Assembly: GCA_963975575.1 (NCBI GenBank)
Contig: CAXBHL010000001.1
Location: 248,001-312,000, forward strand
DNA: 64,000 nt
Origin: UBA6054 sp963975575
GTDB taxonomy: Bacteria > Planctomycetota > Phycisphaerae > Phycisphaerales > UBA1924
Direction: 5' to 3'
Below the pieces are notes generated by a model. The model saw only the letters and a program-made list of their open reading frames with translations, was not told the DNA's origin and ran no database searches. Each line of letters begins with the position of its first letter. Position 1 is the first letter of the stretch. The position numbers were made by a program, and so were the translations under genes. Shown in pieces: positions 54,185 to 62,421 of the stretch.

Positions 54185-55726
54185 ATGGACCCCCTCGCAC
54201 CCCGGACCATCCTCATCGGCACCCCCCAGTCCTGCCGCAGCCTCGCGGCCGCCCTGGCCACGCTGACCCCGCCGCCCCCCATCGACGGCATGGTCACCCT
54301 CGACGGCATCACCGCTCCCCCCCCCTCTTCCCTGGTGGCCAGTGGCCAGTCCCAAGTCCCTTCCCCAGCCCTCCCCCTCCTCGGCTCCGTCCACACCGTC
54401 GGCCTGATCTGCCGCCAACGCGGCATCAAGCGCGCCATCGTCACCCTGCCCGCCCGTCACCGCGCCTGGCACGCCGAGATCAGCCGCCAGCTGCGGGCCG
54501 AGGGCGTGGCCGAACGCGTGGTCCGCCCGCTGGACGAGCAGCTCGCCGAATCCCCCGCCGTGCCCGCCGGCTCGGTCACCAGCTACAACGGCATCGACCT
54601 GGCCGAACTCGTCGGGCGCACGCCGCACGACATCGACGAGCACCTCGTCGCCGGCTGCATCCGCGGCAAGACCGTCCTCGTCACCGGCGCGGGCGGCTCG
54701 ATCGGCTCCGAACTCGTCCGGCGCATCGCCCGCTTCGCCCCCGAACGCATCGTGCTGATGGAGCGATCCGAGAACGCCCTGTTCGAGATCGACCGCCAGC
54801 TCGCCGAGACCTGCCCCGGCGTGGCCCGCACCGCGGTGATGCACGATGTGGTCGATGCAGAGCGGACGCTGGCGCACTTGGAGCGCTTCCGCCCGCATGT
54901 GGTCTTCCACGCCGCCGCGCACAAGCACGTGCCGCTGATGGAGGACCACCCGGCCCACGCCGTGACGAACAACCTGTTCGGCACCAAGTCCATCGCCGAC
55001 GCCGCGGTTGCCTGCGGCGCGGAGCGGTTCGTGCTGATCTCCACCGACAAGGCCGTCAACCCCGCCTCCGTCATGGGCGCCACCAAGCGACTGGCCGAGT
55101 GGTACGTCCAGGCCCTCGCCCCCCGCGTCCAGACCAAGATGAGCATGGTCCGCTTCGGCAACGTGCTCGGCTCCAACGGCTCGGTACTGACCATCTGGGC
55201 CGAGCAGGTCGCCCGCGGCGGGCCCATCACCGTCACCGACGAACGCATGACCCGCTTCTTCATGACCATCCCCGAGGCCGCCACGCTGGTGCTCCAGGCC
55301 GGCGCGATGGCCGGCCAGCAGGGGCGCGCGGGCGAGGTCTTCGTCCTCGACATGGGCGAGCCGATCTCCATCGTGACCCTCGCCAAGCGCTTCATCCGCG
55401 CCTGCGGCCACGAGCCCGCCGTCGCCATGTCGGCGACAGGCGCCGGCCCGATCGACCACCGCATCCCCATCGTCATCAGCGGCGCCCGCCCCGGCGAGAA
55501 GCTCCACGAGCAGCTCTCCTACGACGCAGAGGAACTCTGCACCACCGCCCACCCCGGCATCTGGCGCCTCGATTCCGAGACCGCGCCCACCGCCGACGCC
55601 GTCGAGGCCATGGTCGAGGACCTGTCCCAGGCCAAGGAGCACCGCTCCCGGCGCGTGGTCCTCGACGCAATGGCCCGCCACCTCCCCGGCCTGGCCGCCG
55701 GCGCCAAAATCACCGCGGCTGCCTGA
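54185..55726 (+). CDS. CapD/WbpM-like nucleotide-sugar 4,6-dehydratase
   Basis: Probably dehydrates UDP-GlcNAc (or a similar NDP-sugar) for surface polysaccharide synthesis. 513 residues from the ATG at 54185. Residues of about 1-150 form a Rossmann-like domain without the membrane helices of full-length WbpM/PglF. The catalytic domain follows: LVTGAGGSIGSELVRRI (NAD-binding GxxGxIG), VVFHAAAHKHVPLME, LISTDKAVNPASVMGATKRLAE, and RFGNVLGSNGSV, all diagnostic of the family. The usual catalytic Tyr is replaced by Met in the MGATK motif, as is normal here. A 38-base piece of the manC-ruvA palindrome (54330-54367) is inserted in frame (SSLVASGQSQVPS). Confidence 0.9.
   Translation: MDPLAPRTILIGTPQSCRSLAAALATLTPPPPIDGMVTLDGITAPPPSSLVASGQSQVPSPALPLLGSVHTVGLICRQRGIKRAIVTLPARHRAWHAEISRQLRAEGVAERVVRPLDEQLAESPAVPAGSVTSYNGIDLAELVGRTPHDIDEHLVAGCIRGKTVLVTGAGGSIGSELVRRIARFAPERIVLMERSENALFEIDRQLAETCPGVARTAVMHDVVDAERTLAHLERFRPHVVFHAAAHKHVPLMEDHPAHAVTNNLFGTKSIADAAVACGAERFVLISTDKAVNPASVMGATKRLAEWYVQALAPRVQTKMSMVRFGNVLGSNGSVLTIWAEQVARGGPITVTDERMTRFFMTIPEAATLVLQAGAMAGQQGRAGEVFVLDMGEPISIVTLAKRFIRACGHEPAVAMSATGAGPIDHRIPIVISGARPGEKLHEQLSYDAEELCTTAHPGIWRLDSETAPTADAVEAMVEDLSQAKEHRSRRVVLDAMARHLPGLAAGAKITAAA
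54330..54367 (+). repeat. Half copy of the manC-ruvA palindrome inside the capD-like gene
   Basis: CCCTGGTGGCCAGTGGCC and the following bases match 51568-51608 with a few changes. It is read in frame as a Ser/Gln/Pro-rich loop. Confidence 0.75.
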
Positions 55727-55755
55727 ATCACTGACCACCGCGCCGGATGCCTCAC

Positions 55756-55792
55756 AAAAAAACACGCCCGCTCGATCGCACGAGCGGGCGTG
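55756..55792. terminator. Strong terminator between convergent genes
   Basis: A perfect 12-bp stem (55763-55774 with 55781-55792, loop of 6) is followed on the minus strand by T7. It should end the hydrophilic-protein transcript (minus) and can also serve the capD-like gene on the plus strand. Confidence 0.9.
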
Positions 55793-55867
55793 GAGAGAGG
55801 GGAGCTTTTGACCACCCCGGGGGCGCGGGGGTGGGGGGGGCGGGGGGCAGGCAGGAGAGCCGAGAGA

Positions 55868-56338
55868 TCAACGCGGCTTCGTATCGTCGCGTTCGGACGC
55901 ATCCGTGTCGGGGTCTTCAGGGTCGGTGTCGTCGCGCCGCTCCTCGGACGAACTCTTTGTCGACTCGCCGTTGCGGGCCTTGTCCGCGTCGTGCTCGGTC
56001 AGCTCCCGCTCGCGGGCCGAGCGTTCCTCGCCCCGCCCGCCCGACCAGCCGTACGCGCGGTCGTGGTCGCGCTCGTCCTCGGGCACCGTGCCGTTGGCAC
56101 CGTCATCGGACCTCGGGTCCGGGTCGCGGGGCATCAGATCGTTGTCCCAGTTCGGGCGCTGCTGGCCGCGCTGCTGGTGCGGCTCCTCCCGCGCAGCATC
56201 GGTCTTCTCGTAGCCGCGGACCTCCGCGCCCGTCCCCGCATCGTCGGCGCGCTGCCGCTCCTCGAACTTGGGGGGCTGCTTCGAAGCCTGTCCGGCCGCT
56301 TTGTTCGAAGCCTGTTTCGCCCGGTCTTCTTGACGCAT
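55868..56338 (-). CDS. Highly charged, disordered hydrophilic protein
   Basis: Not recognised. 156 residues, nearly without hydrophobic side chains, rich in Asp, Glu, Arg, Gln and Ser (for example DDTDPEDPDTDASERDDTKPR at the end). No domain or membrane segment. The ATG at 56338 is fixed by AAGGAG 7 bases upstream; the open frame to 56434 is not used. It contains QQRGQQRPNWDND, a motif also present in the BON-domain protein of the next gene, and both genes have nearly the same leader sequence (AAGGAG...AACACC before ATG). A stress-protective, hydrophilin-like role is plausible by composition only. Terminated by the hairpin at 55756-55792. Confidence 0.72.
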   Translation of the reverse strand: MRQEDRAKQASNKAAGQASKQPPKFEERQRADDAGTGAEVRGYEKTDAAREEPHQQRGQQRPNWDNDLMPRDPDPRSDDGANGTVPEDERDHDRAYGWSGGRGEERSARERELTEHDADKARNGESTKSSSEERRDDTDPEDPDTDASERDDTKPR

Positions 56339-56605
56339 GGTGTTCTCCTTGAGAGGCCGCTCGCTCGCGGCTTCACCCGTAGATTGGGGCCCGGCGCTGA
56401 GCCGCGCATGATCCGCCGGTGAATCCCCGCTCATTCTCCGTGCCCCGTTCGGGGTGGAGGTTTACCGCCGCGCAGCAAAGCGCCGCGCCGGGCACGCACC
56501 CCGACGCGGCGGACGGCCCGGAGGACCGTGAGAAGCTCCCGGCGTCGGCCGCCGGGTATCGGTCAACGGGCGCCGGGCGCCCGGGGATGGGTCAACGGGC
56601 GTGGG

Positions 56606-57757
56606 TCAGCGGGCGTTGGTCACCGTGCGCCGGCCCGAGGAATCGGCCTTGTCCGACGTGCCCGACGCGTTGCCTGAGCCGGAGGACTTGCCCGAGTTGT
56701 TGGACCCCTTGGCCTCCACGTCCGAACCCGTCCGCGACTCCTTGCCCGATTCGCGGCCCGAGCCGGAGTCCGAGCCCGATCCGGACCGGTTGCGGCTGAC
56801 GCGCAGGTTGTTGGTCACGTCCTGCACGCCCATGATCGAGTCGGCCAGCTGCTCGGCGCGGAACTTGTCCTGGCGGGAATCCACCGTGCCCTTGAGGGTG
56901 ACCTCGCCGCTGTCGACCTCGATTTCGATCTCCGAGGCGTCGAGTTCATGGTCGTTCATGAACCGGTCGCTGATCTCTTCCCGGAGCCGGTCGTCCGAGC
57001 GGGTGTAGCCCTTGGGCCCGCGTCCGGCGAACGACGGGCGGTAGGTGCCCCCGCTCTCGTAGCCGGTCGAGGAACCCGAGCCGGAACGCTGGCCCCAGGA
57101 GGTCCGCCCGGGGTCGGCTTCGAGCGTGCTGCCGCCGCCGGAGTAGCCGCCGTACGAGCCGCCGCGGTTGTCGTTGTACTGGCCCTGGGGTTGGTTGTAC
57201 TGACCGGAGTAACCTGAGCGGTACTGGTCCGTCTGACCCCCGCCCTGCGGGAAGCCCTGCTGCTGGGCGTAGTTGCCTTGTCCGTAGCTCTGTTGTCCGT
57301 AGCCCTGCCCGTAGTTGCTTTGGCCGGGGTTGGATTGGCCGTAGTTGCCTTGGCCATAGTTGGTCTGGCCGGAGCGGTCCTGGTTGTAGTTGGTCTGGGC
57401 GTAGTTGCCCTGGCCGTACTGCTGGCCCGAGCCCTGGTTGTACGAGCGGCCCTGGCCGTAGCCCCACCCCTGGTTCTGGTCGGCGTAGTTTTGCTGGCGG
57501 GGGTCCTCGGAGCGGGACTGGTAGGACGCCTGCTGGGCGTAGGGGTTGTGGGTGGGGTGCTGGGCTTGGCCGGAGAACTCGTTGTCCCAGTTCTCGCGGA
57601 TCTGGCCGCGCTGCTGGTAGCGGCCCTGGTTCTGGTCGTAGCGGGATTCGCGCTGTCCGGTCCAGTCGGAGCCCTGACCGAACTGGCCGCGCTCGTCGTA
57701 CCAGCCGCGGTTCTGGGGGTTCTGTCGGTCGTGGGCCGATTGGTCGTTGTGGTACAT
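56606..57757 (-). CDS. BON-domain protein with Q/G/N/Y-rich low-complexity region
   Basis: 383 residues from the ATG at 57757, which has AAGGAGG 6 bases upstream. Residues of about 1-240 are prion-like low complexity: repeated YGQGNYGQ, NYNQ and GQTNYGQ units. GRGPKGYTRSDDRLREEISDR leads into a BON domain (about residues 255-325: ASEIEIEVDSGEVTLKGTVDSRQDKFRAEQLADSI ... VQDVTNNLRV). The tail of 60 residues is Ser/Gly/Asp-rich. The GPKGYxRSDDR-BON combination occurs in a widespread family of stress-associated bacterial proteins with variable N-termini. No signal peptide is seen, so a cytoplasmic location is assumed. Shares QQRGQ-x-R-x-NWDN with the preceding gene. Confidence 0.85.
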   Translation of the reverse strand: MYHNDQSAHDRQNPQNRGWYDERGQFGQGSDWTGQRESRYDQNQGRYQQRGQIRENWDNEFSGQAQHPTHNPYAQQASYQSRSEDPRQQNYADQNQGWGYGQGRSYNQGSGQQYGQGNYAQTNYNQDRSGQTNYGQGNYGQSNPGQSNYGQGYGQQSYGQGNYAQQQGFPQGGGQTDQYRSGYSGQYNQPQGQYNDNRGGSYGGYSGGGSTLEADPGRTSWGQRSGSGSSTGYESGGTYRPSFAGRGPKGYTRSDDRLREEISDRFMNDHELDASEIEIEVDSGEVTLKGTVDSRQDKFRAEQLADSIMGVQDVTNNLRVSRNRSGSGSDSGSGRESGKESRTGSDVEAKGSNNSGKSSGSGNASGTSDKADSSGRRTVTNAR

Positions 57758-57934
57758 GGTGTTCCTCCTTGGGGTGTGCTTGCGGCGCACGTGCGTCCGC
57801 CGGAGTAGAACACTTCCGGGCGCTGAGGGGCCGGTGAACAACGCATGAATCCGGGTTCACCGCGCATAGAAAGTGCGCACGAAACCGTGCGCGTTGCAGG
57901 CGGGGTGACCGGTTTCGGGTGGATCGGTTCGGGG

Positions 57935-58681
57935 TCAGGCGGCCGAGGGCGTGCCGGCGCGGGGTTGCCCGGCCAGGCGCGGCGCCGGGGCGCGGGTGCA
58001 GAGTTCGTAGCCGAGCCAGATCAGCAGGATGCCGGTCAGCTCGCCGATGTAGAGCGCTTCGGGCAGGTCGTGGGTTTTGGTCAGCGAGCCGCCGATGCCG
58101 GGCAGCAGCGCGCCGAAGGCGATCAACGCGGTGCCGGCCGCACGCCGGGGCTGGTCGCCCGCGAGGAAGAACCGCACCGACGAGTGCGCCGCGCCGCCGA
58201 TGAGAAAGATGACGGCGTAGATGTTGATGAAGGGGGTCAGCCAGCGGATCCACTGCCACTCGAGCACCCGGCCCGAGGGGCGGACGGGGTCGACGAACTC
58301 GGGGTTGAGGGGCGTGAGGAAGATGGCGACCGAGGCGAAGATGACGACGGCCAGCGATGCGCCGGTCAGGGCGTGGGCGATCCAGCGGGTCTTGAAGAGC
58401 AGATAGACCGATCCGGTGGCGAGGGGGTAGCCGCCGAGGATGGCGCCGGCCCAGTACCACCAGCGGGTCAGTTCGGCGGAGTTGCCGGCGAGGGTGATGG
58501 TCGATTCGAAGGCGGTGCCGACGCCGTAGAAGAAGACGCCGATGGCCCACCAGTTGAGGTGGCCGGGCCAGTTGCGGAGTCTGGCCCGGCGCAGGAGCAG
58601 GACCAGAAAGACCGCGCTGACGGCGGTGGTGGCGATGGGGAGGTAGTGGACGAAATCGGGGGTGGCGGCGAGGGTGGGCAT
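57935..58681 (-). CDS. Seven-helix membrane protein of unknown function
   Basis: Not recognised. 248 residues from the ATG at 58681 (a TTG at 58717 is possible but has no ribosome binding site). Seven hydrophobic segments can be counted, beginning HYLPIATTAVSAVFLVLLL, HLNWWAIGVFFYGVGTAF and YWAGAILGGYPLATGSVYLL and ending ALYIGELTGILLIWLGYELC. No catalytic motif is recognisable. Followed by nothing obvious up to the BON gene's leader; preceded by a ribbon membrane gene 70 bases upstream on the same strand. Confidence 0.68.
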   Translation of the reverse strand: MPTLAATPDFVHYLPIATTAVSAVFLVLLLRRARLRNWPGHLNWWAIGVFFYGVGTAFESTITLAGNSAELTRWWYWAGAILGGYPLATGSVYLLFKTRWIAHALTGASLAVVIFASVAIFLTPLNPEFVDPVRPSGRVLEWQWIRWLTPFINIYAVIFLIGGAAHSSVRFFLAGDQPRRAAGTALIAFGALLPGIGGSLTKTHDLPEALYIGELTGILLIWLGYELCTRAPAPRLAGQPRAGTPSAA

Positions 58682-58751
58682 GTGGGCGGATGATAGATTG
58701 TTGAGACTCAGTCTCAACTGCGGAGATCGCCGGAAATCCGTCCGGAGGGGG

Positions 58752-60056
58752 TCAGGGGTCGATTTCGAGGGTGGTCTCGGCCGTCAGTTCGGCGGTGTGG
58801 ATGACGTCGCCGGTGAGGATGTACTGGTCGCCGGCGGTCCACATGATGGTGGGGGTGTTGGGGCCGCGGGTGAGGACGGTGACGATGCGGGCGCGGGCGG
58901 TCAGTGGGCCGGGGCTCGGTAGGTACGTTGCGGCGGGACGGATGTTGAATGGCGCGTCGTAGTACTCTCGGTACATGTCGACGGCCGACCAGCCTCCGGC
59001 GAGGCTGAGCGTGACGCGCGCGTGCCCGTCGCCGCCGACCGGCGGACTGTCGTTGAAGGTGAACCCCGCGAAGAAGTAGTGCTGGGTGATGAAGGTTTGA
59101 TCGGTGAGGGGCGGCTCGGCGGTGAAAGCGAACTCGATCAGCGCGTTCCTCCGCGCGGGCCGGTGGATGATGCGAAGGTTGAAGTTTCCCACGGCGAAGC
59201 GGTCGACTGTTTCCGCGGGGAGGTGGCCGGCAGCGATCTGCTCGCTGATCCAGGCGATCTGATCGCTCATCATCCACTGGTCATGCGTGCGCATGGCGTC
59301 GGTGATGCGCTCGGCTAGCGCCACGCGTTGCGTCGATGAGAGTGCGTCGGTGTCGAGGGCTTCGAGCGCGGGGCGCTCGGTGGCGGCGAGGGAGCGGTGG
59401 AGCGGGCCGGGCAGGGCCTGGTAGACCCGATCGGTCGCGTTGATGAGCAGGAAGAGCCAGAGGCCCGCGAAGGCGATCAGGACGGCGCCGGTCCACGCGA
59501 GTCGGGGGCGGCGCACGCGGGCGAAGCGGGGGGTGTCGGCGACGGCTTGGGTCAGCGGGCGGGCGCACTCGGGGCAGGGGGTCGGGAGGTTGAGCCCGGC
59601 GAGTTCGTAGGCGCAGGCCGGGCAGGCGGGCGGTGCGGGTGCGGTGGCGCGGAAGGCGTGGAGCAGGAGCACGAAGCCCGCGACCAGCGGTGGCCCGCCG
59701 ATCAGCGCGGCCCATGCGGGGACGGGGTGGTGCGGCTCGGCGGGGATCGCGATGAAGAAAGCCGCTCCGGCGAGCGCCGCGACGAGCAGCAAGGCCAGGT
59801 TCAGCGGGTACGGCAGTGATGCGTGGGTGTGTCGGCTGAGTTCGAGTCGCTTTGCTAAAAAAAGCTTGATCGCGAGCACCGCGCACACCATAACGGCGAC
59901 GACGCCGACGCGGACCAACTGGTCCACGCCGCGGAGATAGAGCACGCACGCGGCCGCATACGCAAAGGCGGTCAGCACGGCGCAGGCGATGAGGCAACGA
60001 CGGATCAGGATCCGTTGCTCGGGGCGGTCGATGATGACGGGGCTGCGTCGGTGCAT
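58752..60056 (-). CDS. Large membrane protein with zinc ribbon, paralogue A
   Basis: 434 residues from the ATG at 60056. Four membrane helices in the first 150 residues (LIRRCLIACAVLTAFAYAAACVLYL; VRVGVVAVMVCAVLAIKLFL; LALLLVAALAGAAFFIAI; PLVAGFVLLLHAF) are followed by CPACAYELAGLNLPTPCPEC, a two-pair zinc ribbon, a further membrane helix (LAWTGAVLIAFAGLWLFLLI) and a soluble C-terminal half of about 220 residues that is probably extracytoplasmic. The last residues TAETTLEIDP recur as TAETTIEVTP in the 60981-62276 gene: the two are tandem paralogues. Function unknown. Confidence 0.72.
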   Translation of the reverse strand: MHRRSPVIIDRPEQRILIRRCLIACAVLTAFAYAAACVLYLRGVDQLVRVGVVAVMVCAVLAIKLFLAKRLELSRHTHASLPYPLNLALLLVAALAGAAFFIAIPAEPHHPVPAWAALIGGPPLVAGFVLLLHAFRATAPAPPACPACAYELAGLNLPTPCPECARPLTQAVADTPRFARVRRPRLAWTGAVLIAFAGLWLFLLINATDRVYQALPGPLHRSLAATERPALEALDTDALSSTQRVALAERITDAMRTHDQWMMSDQIAWISEQIAAGHLPAETVDRFAVGNFNLRIIHRPARRNALIEFAFTAEPPLTDQTFITQHYFFAGFTFNDSPPVGGDGHARVTLSLAGGWSAVDMYREYYDAPFNIRPAATYLPSPGPLTARARIVTVLTRGPNTPTIMWTAGDQYILTGDVIHTAELTAETTLEIDP

Positions 60057-60152
60057 CGCGGTCGGACCGAAGATACCGGCTGGGCCTCGCGGGGTCCAGC
60101 GGATTGCGGGGGGTTCACGGATGTTGCGCACGGTGGCGGTGGTCGGAACCTG

Positions 60153-60884
60153 CTAAAGCAGCGCGAGCATGGCCGCGGTTGCGGCGAGCAGGAACAGGCC
60201 GAGGGTGATTCGGGGGATTGAAGTCACATTGCGGCCGAGGATGACGGCGGTGGGCGATCGGTGCGGGGTCGGCCGGCCGCACTCGGGACAGGTGGCGAGC
60301 GTGTTGTCCGGGTGGGGGTAGCCGCACTTGGCGCAGCAAGGGTCCCAACCGACGCGGCGACGGATCCCGCTGACGATGAGGTAGAGGGCTGCGAGCATGG
60401 TGTTCATCATGACGAAGACAAGGGCCAAACTTCGGTCGTTCGCGGCGAGCGATCCCATCACCAGGGCATAGATCGTTGCGATGAGGAATAGCGAAGCGGT
60501 TGTGACTCCTCGCACGGCCCTGAGCTGAGCGACCGGAAGGAAAGCCCATCGTCTTCGGAGCCGCCTGCGAAAGAACACTTCAACGAAGACCAGCGTGCCG
60601 ACTGCCCATGGAAGTGCCCTGGATGTGATGTAGAGAATCACGCCGAACGCTTCCCGGTCCGGCAGTGCGATGGTCCGCGTCGTGATCGCTTCTTTACCCC
60701 AAATCGTCACGCCGACAAAGAGGATGATCGCGATGAACTTCAGGCTCATCGTGATGATGAAGGGTCGCGTTTGCGCGTCGATGCGTTCCTCGAAACGGCG
60801 TGCGTCGGCGTCGGCCATGCTGGCCAGCGGGCTGGTCCAGATGGCTGGTTGACGGCGGGACTCGGAGCGTTTGGGGCGGTTCAT
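60153..60884 (-). CDS. Membrane protein with zinc ribbon, paralogue B
   Basis: 243 residues from the ATG at 60884; no clear ribosome binding site. Helices: FIITMSLKFIAIILFVGVTIW, ILYITSRALPWAVGTLVFVEVF, ASLFLIATIYALVMGSLAA and LALVFVMMNTMLAALYLIV, then the ribbon CCAKCGYPHPDNTLATCPECGRP, and one last helix (ITLGLFLLAATAAMLALL). It lacks the large C-terminal domain of its two neighbours. It sits between the two large paralogues on the same strand, suggesting a cluster that works in one membrane process, so far undescribed. Confidence 0.68.
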   Translation of the reverse strand: MNRPKRSESRRQPAIWTSPLASMADADARRFEERIDAQTRPFIITMSLKFIAIILFVGVTIWGKEAITTRTIALPDREAFGVILYITSRALPWAVGTLVFVEVFFRRRLRRRWAFLPVAQLRAVRGVTTASLFLIATIYALVMGSLAANDRSLALVFVMMNTMLAALYLIVSGIRRRVGWDPCCAKCGYPHPDNTLATCPECGRPTPHRSPTAVILGRNVTSIPRITLGLFLLAATAAMLALL

Positions 60885-60980
60885 GAGGGAACGGCTGACG
60901 AGCACTCGGGAGACTTCGGACGACCGGGGACCATCCCCTCACTTGCGTTCGGGGCTCTCTCTGAGGGACGATTGCTCGTG

Positions 60981-62276
60981 TCAGGGGGTGACTTCGATGG
61001 TGGTTTCGGCGGTGACCTCGTGGGTGGTGAGCGGTTCGGGGGTGATGGTGTAGGTGTTGTCGTCGTGCCAGGTGATGGTGGGGGTGGTGTAGCCGGGCAT
61101 CGTGATCAGGATGGCGTCAACTCGGGCGGTGGTGGGACCGGGTGTGGTGGGCACCGCGGTGTGGAAAGGTTGGGGGTCCTGGAAGAGAACTTCACGGGTT
61201 GCGAACAGCGATCGAGCCGGTGGGATCATCCGTGCGGGCAATCGGGGTGTTGTCTCACGACGGACGAGGGTCTCGTCTCCGAGTGTGAGTGAGCGGACAA
61301 AGTACCACCGCATGACGTCCCCGATGCCGGTGTGGGGGGCCTGGATCAGAAAGCTCATCGGCAGGCTTTGGCCGACGCGGGCTTGGACCTGAATGGTTAG
61401 TTCTGGACGGGTGTCTTCGTTGATGAAGCGTTCGGTTTGCTGCGCTGAGAGGCGGCCGTTGACGAGTTCGCCTGCGACCCAGCTGAGTTGGCTGTTTATG
61501 CGAAAGTATTGGGTTCGAGCGCGTTGGTCGAGGATTCCGTCGACCAGCCGGGCGTGCTGTGATGCGCTGAGGGTGGTCGTCTTGAGCGTAGCGAAGGCAT
61601 CCTGGTCGCGCGGGGCCGCATCGATGCGCCAGCGTTGCGGCAGCAGGGTGACTATGTGCTGGCGTTGCAGCGGTACGAACTTGACGATGCCAGCGCCGAC
61701 GAGCAGCAGGACGATTCCGATCCAGATCAGATTCGGGCGGGGGACGTGGGCGACGACGGAGGCGTCGGCGATGGAGGACATGGGGTGGCCGCACTCGGGG
61801 CAGCGGGCGGGAAAGTTCAGGGCGGTTGCGTCGTAGCGGCACTTCGGGCAGCCGGGCTCGACGAGTTCACGGGACTTGATTGGCAGCAGGACGAGGAAGC
61901 CGCCGAGTGCGAGGAATGGGAGCGCGAGGTAGACGTTGATCGCCGGCGAACTGCCGAGCGCGAAGGTGGGGGCGTACATCATGAGGCCAGCCGAGCCCAG
62001 TGCGATGATGTAGCGGTAGGAGAGCGGGTAGGGCAGAACGACGCGGTGATCGCGGGTCCAGCCGGTTTCGCGCCACCAGCCGCGGGGCAGCAGGCTGATG
62101 AGCACCACGGCGGCGAGCATGCCGCCCATGAGGGCGTACGTGGACCACCTCGGCAAGGGGAGCGGGATGAGGGCGAGACAGAGCAGATAGGCCGCGCCGG
62201 TAGCCGCCAGGAGCCGTTTGGAGATACGACGGAAGTGGACCAGTTGCTCGGGCGGGATGGGAAGGTCGGTCGGCAT
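60981..62276 (-). CDS. Large membrane protein with zinc ribbon, paralogue C
   Basis: 431 residues from the ATG at 62276. Same design as the 58752-60056 protein: four N-terminal helices (LAATGAAYLLCLALIPLPL; YALMGGMLAAVVLISLL; YIIALGSAGLMMYAPTFAL; ALPFLALGGFLVLLPI), the ribbon CPKCRYDATALNFPARCPEC, one more helix (LIWIGIVLLLVGAGIVKFV), and an extracytoplasmic half of about 210 residues. Matching positions (RLVDGILDQRARTQYFRINSQ against RITDAMRTHDQWMMSDQ) show paralogy. The upstream open frame (to 62498) derives from a REP element and is not used. Confidence 0.72.
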   Translation of the reverse strand: MPTDLPIPPEQLVHFRRISKRLLAATGAAYLLCLALIPLPLPRWSTYALMGGMLAAVVLISLLPRGWWRETGWTRDHRVVLPYPLSYRYIIALGSAGLMMYAPTFALGSSPAINVYLALPFLALGGFLVLLPIKSRELVEPGCPKCRYDATALNFPARCPECGHPMSSIADASVVAHVPRPNLIWIGIVLLLVGAGIVKFVPLQRQHIVTLLPQRWRIDAAPRDQDAFATLKTTTLSASQHARLVDGILDQRARTQYFRINSQLSWVAGELVNGRLSAQQTERFINEDTRPELTIQVQARVGQSLPMSFLIQAPHTGIGDVMRWYFVRSLTLGDETLVRRETTPRLPARMIPPARSLFATREVLFQDPQPFHTAVPTTPGPTTARVDAILITMPGYTTPTITWHDDNTYTITPEPLTTHEVTAETTIEVTP

Positions 62277-62321
62277 GAAGATTTGGGGCGATGGTACCAG
62301 AGCGGGACGGGACACGGAAGG

Positions 62322-62349
62322 AAAACGGCCCGCCTTGGGGGGCGGGCCG
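62322..62349 (-). terminator. Terminator of rpsA
   Basis: GGCCCGCC (62327-62334) pairs with GGCGGGCC (62341-62348), with one further C-G pair at the base (62326 with 62349), and is followed on the minus strand by TTTTCC. It lies about 70 bases beyond the rpsA stop. Confidence 0.75.
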
Positions 62350-62380
62350 GTGGGGGTTGGTGACGGTTGGTGGGTGGAAG

Positions 62381-62407
62381 ACCGCGCGGGCTGAAGCCCA
62401 CGGCTCA
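62381..62407. repeat. REP-like palindrome, family A, copy 2
   Basis: Reverse complement matches 53759-53787 with one mismatch in the core. Lies between the rpsA stop and the rpsA terminator. Confidence 0.8.
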
Positions 62408-62421
62408 CTTGGCGCGGGTTG

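Noticed and set aside
57000..57700. Tandem short repeats suggesting a CRISPR or minisatellite
   Set aside because: They are the codons of the Q/G/N/Y-rich region of the BON protein; unit length varies and no spacer pattern exists.
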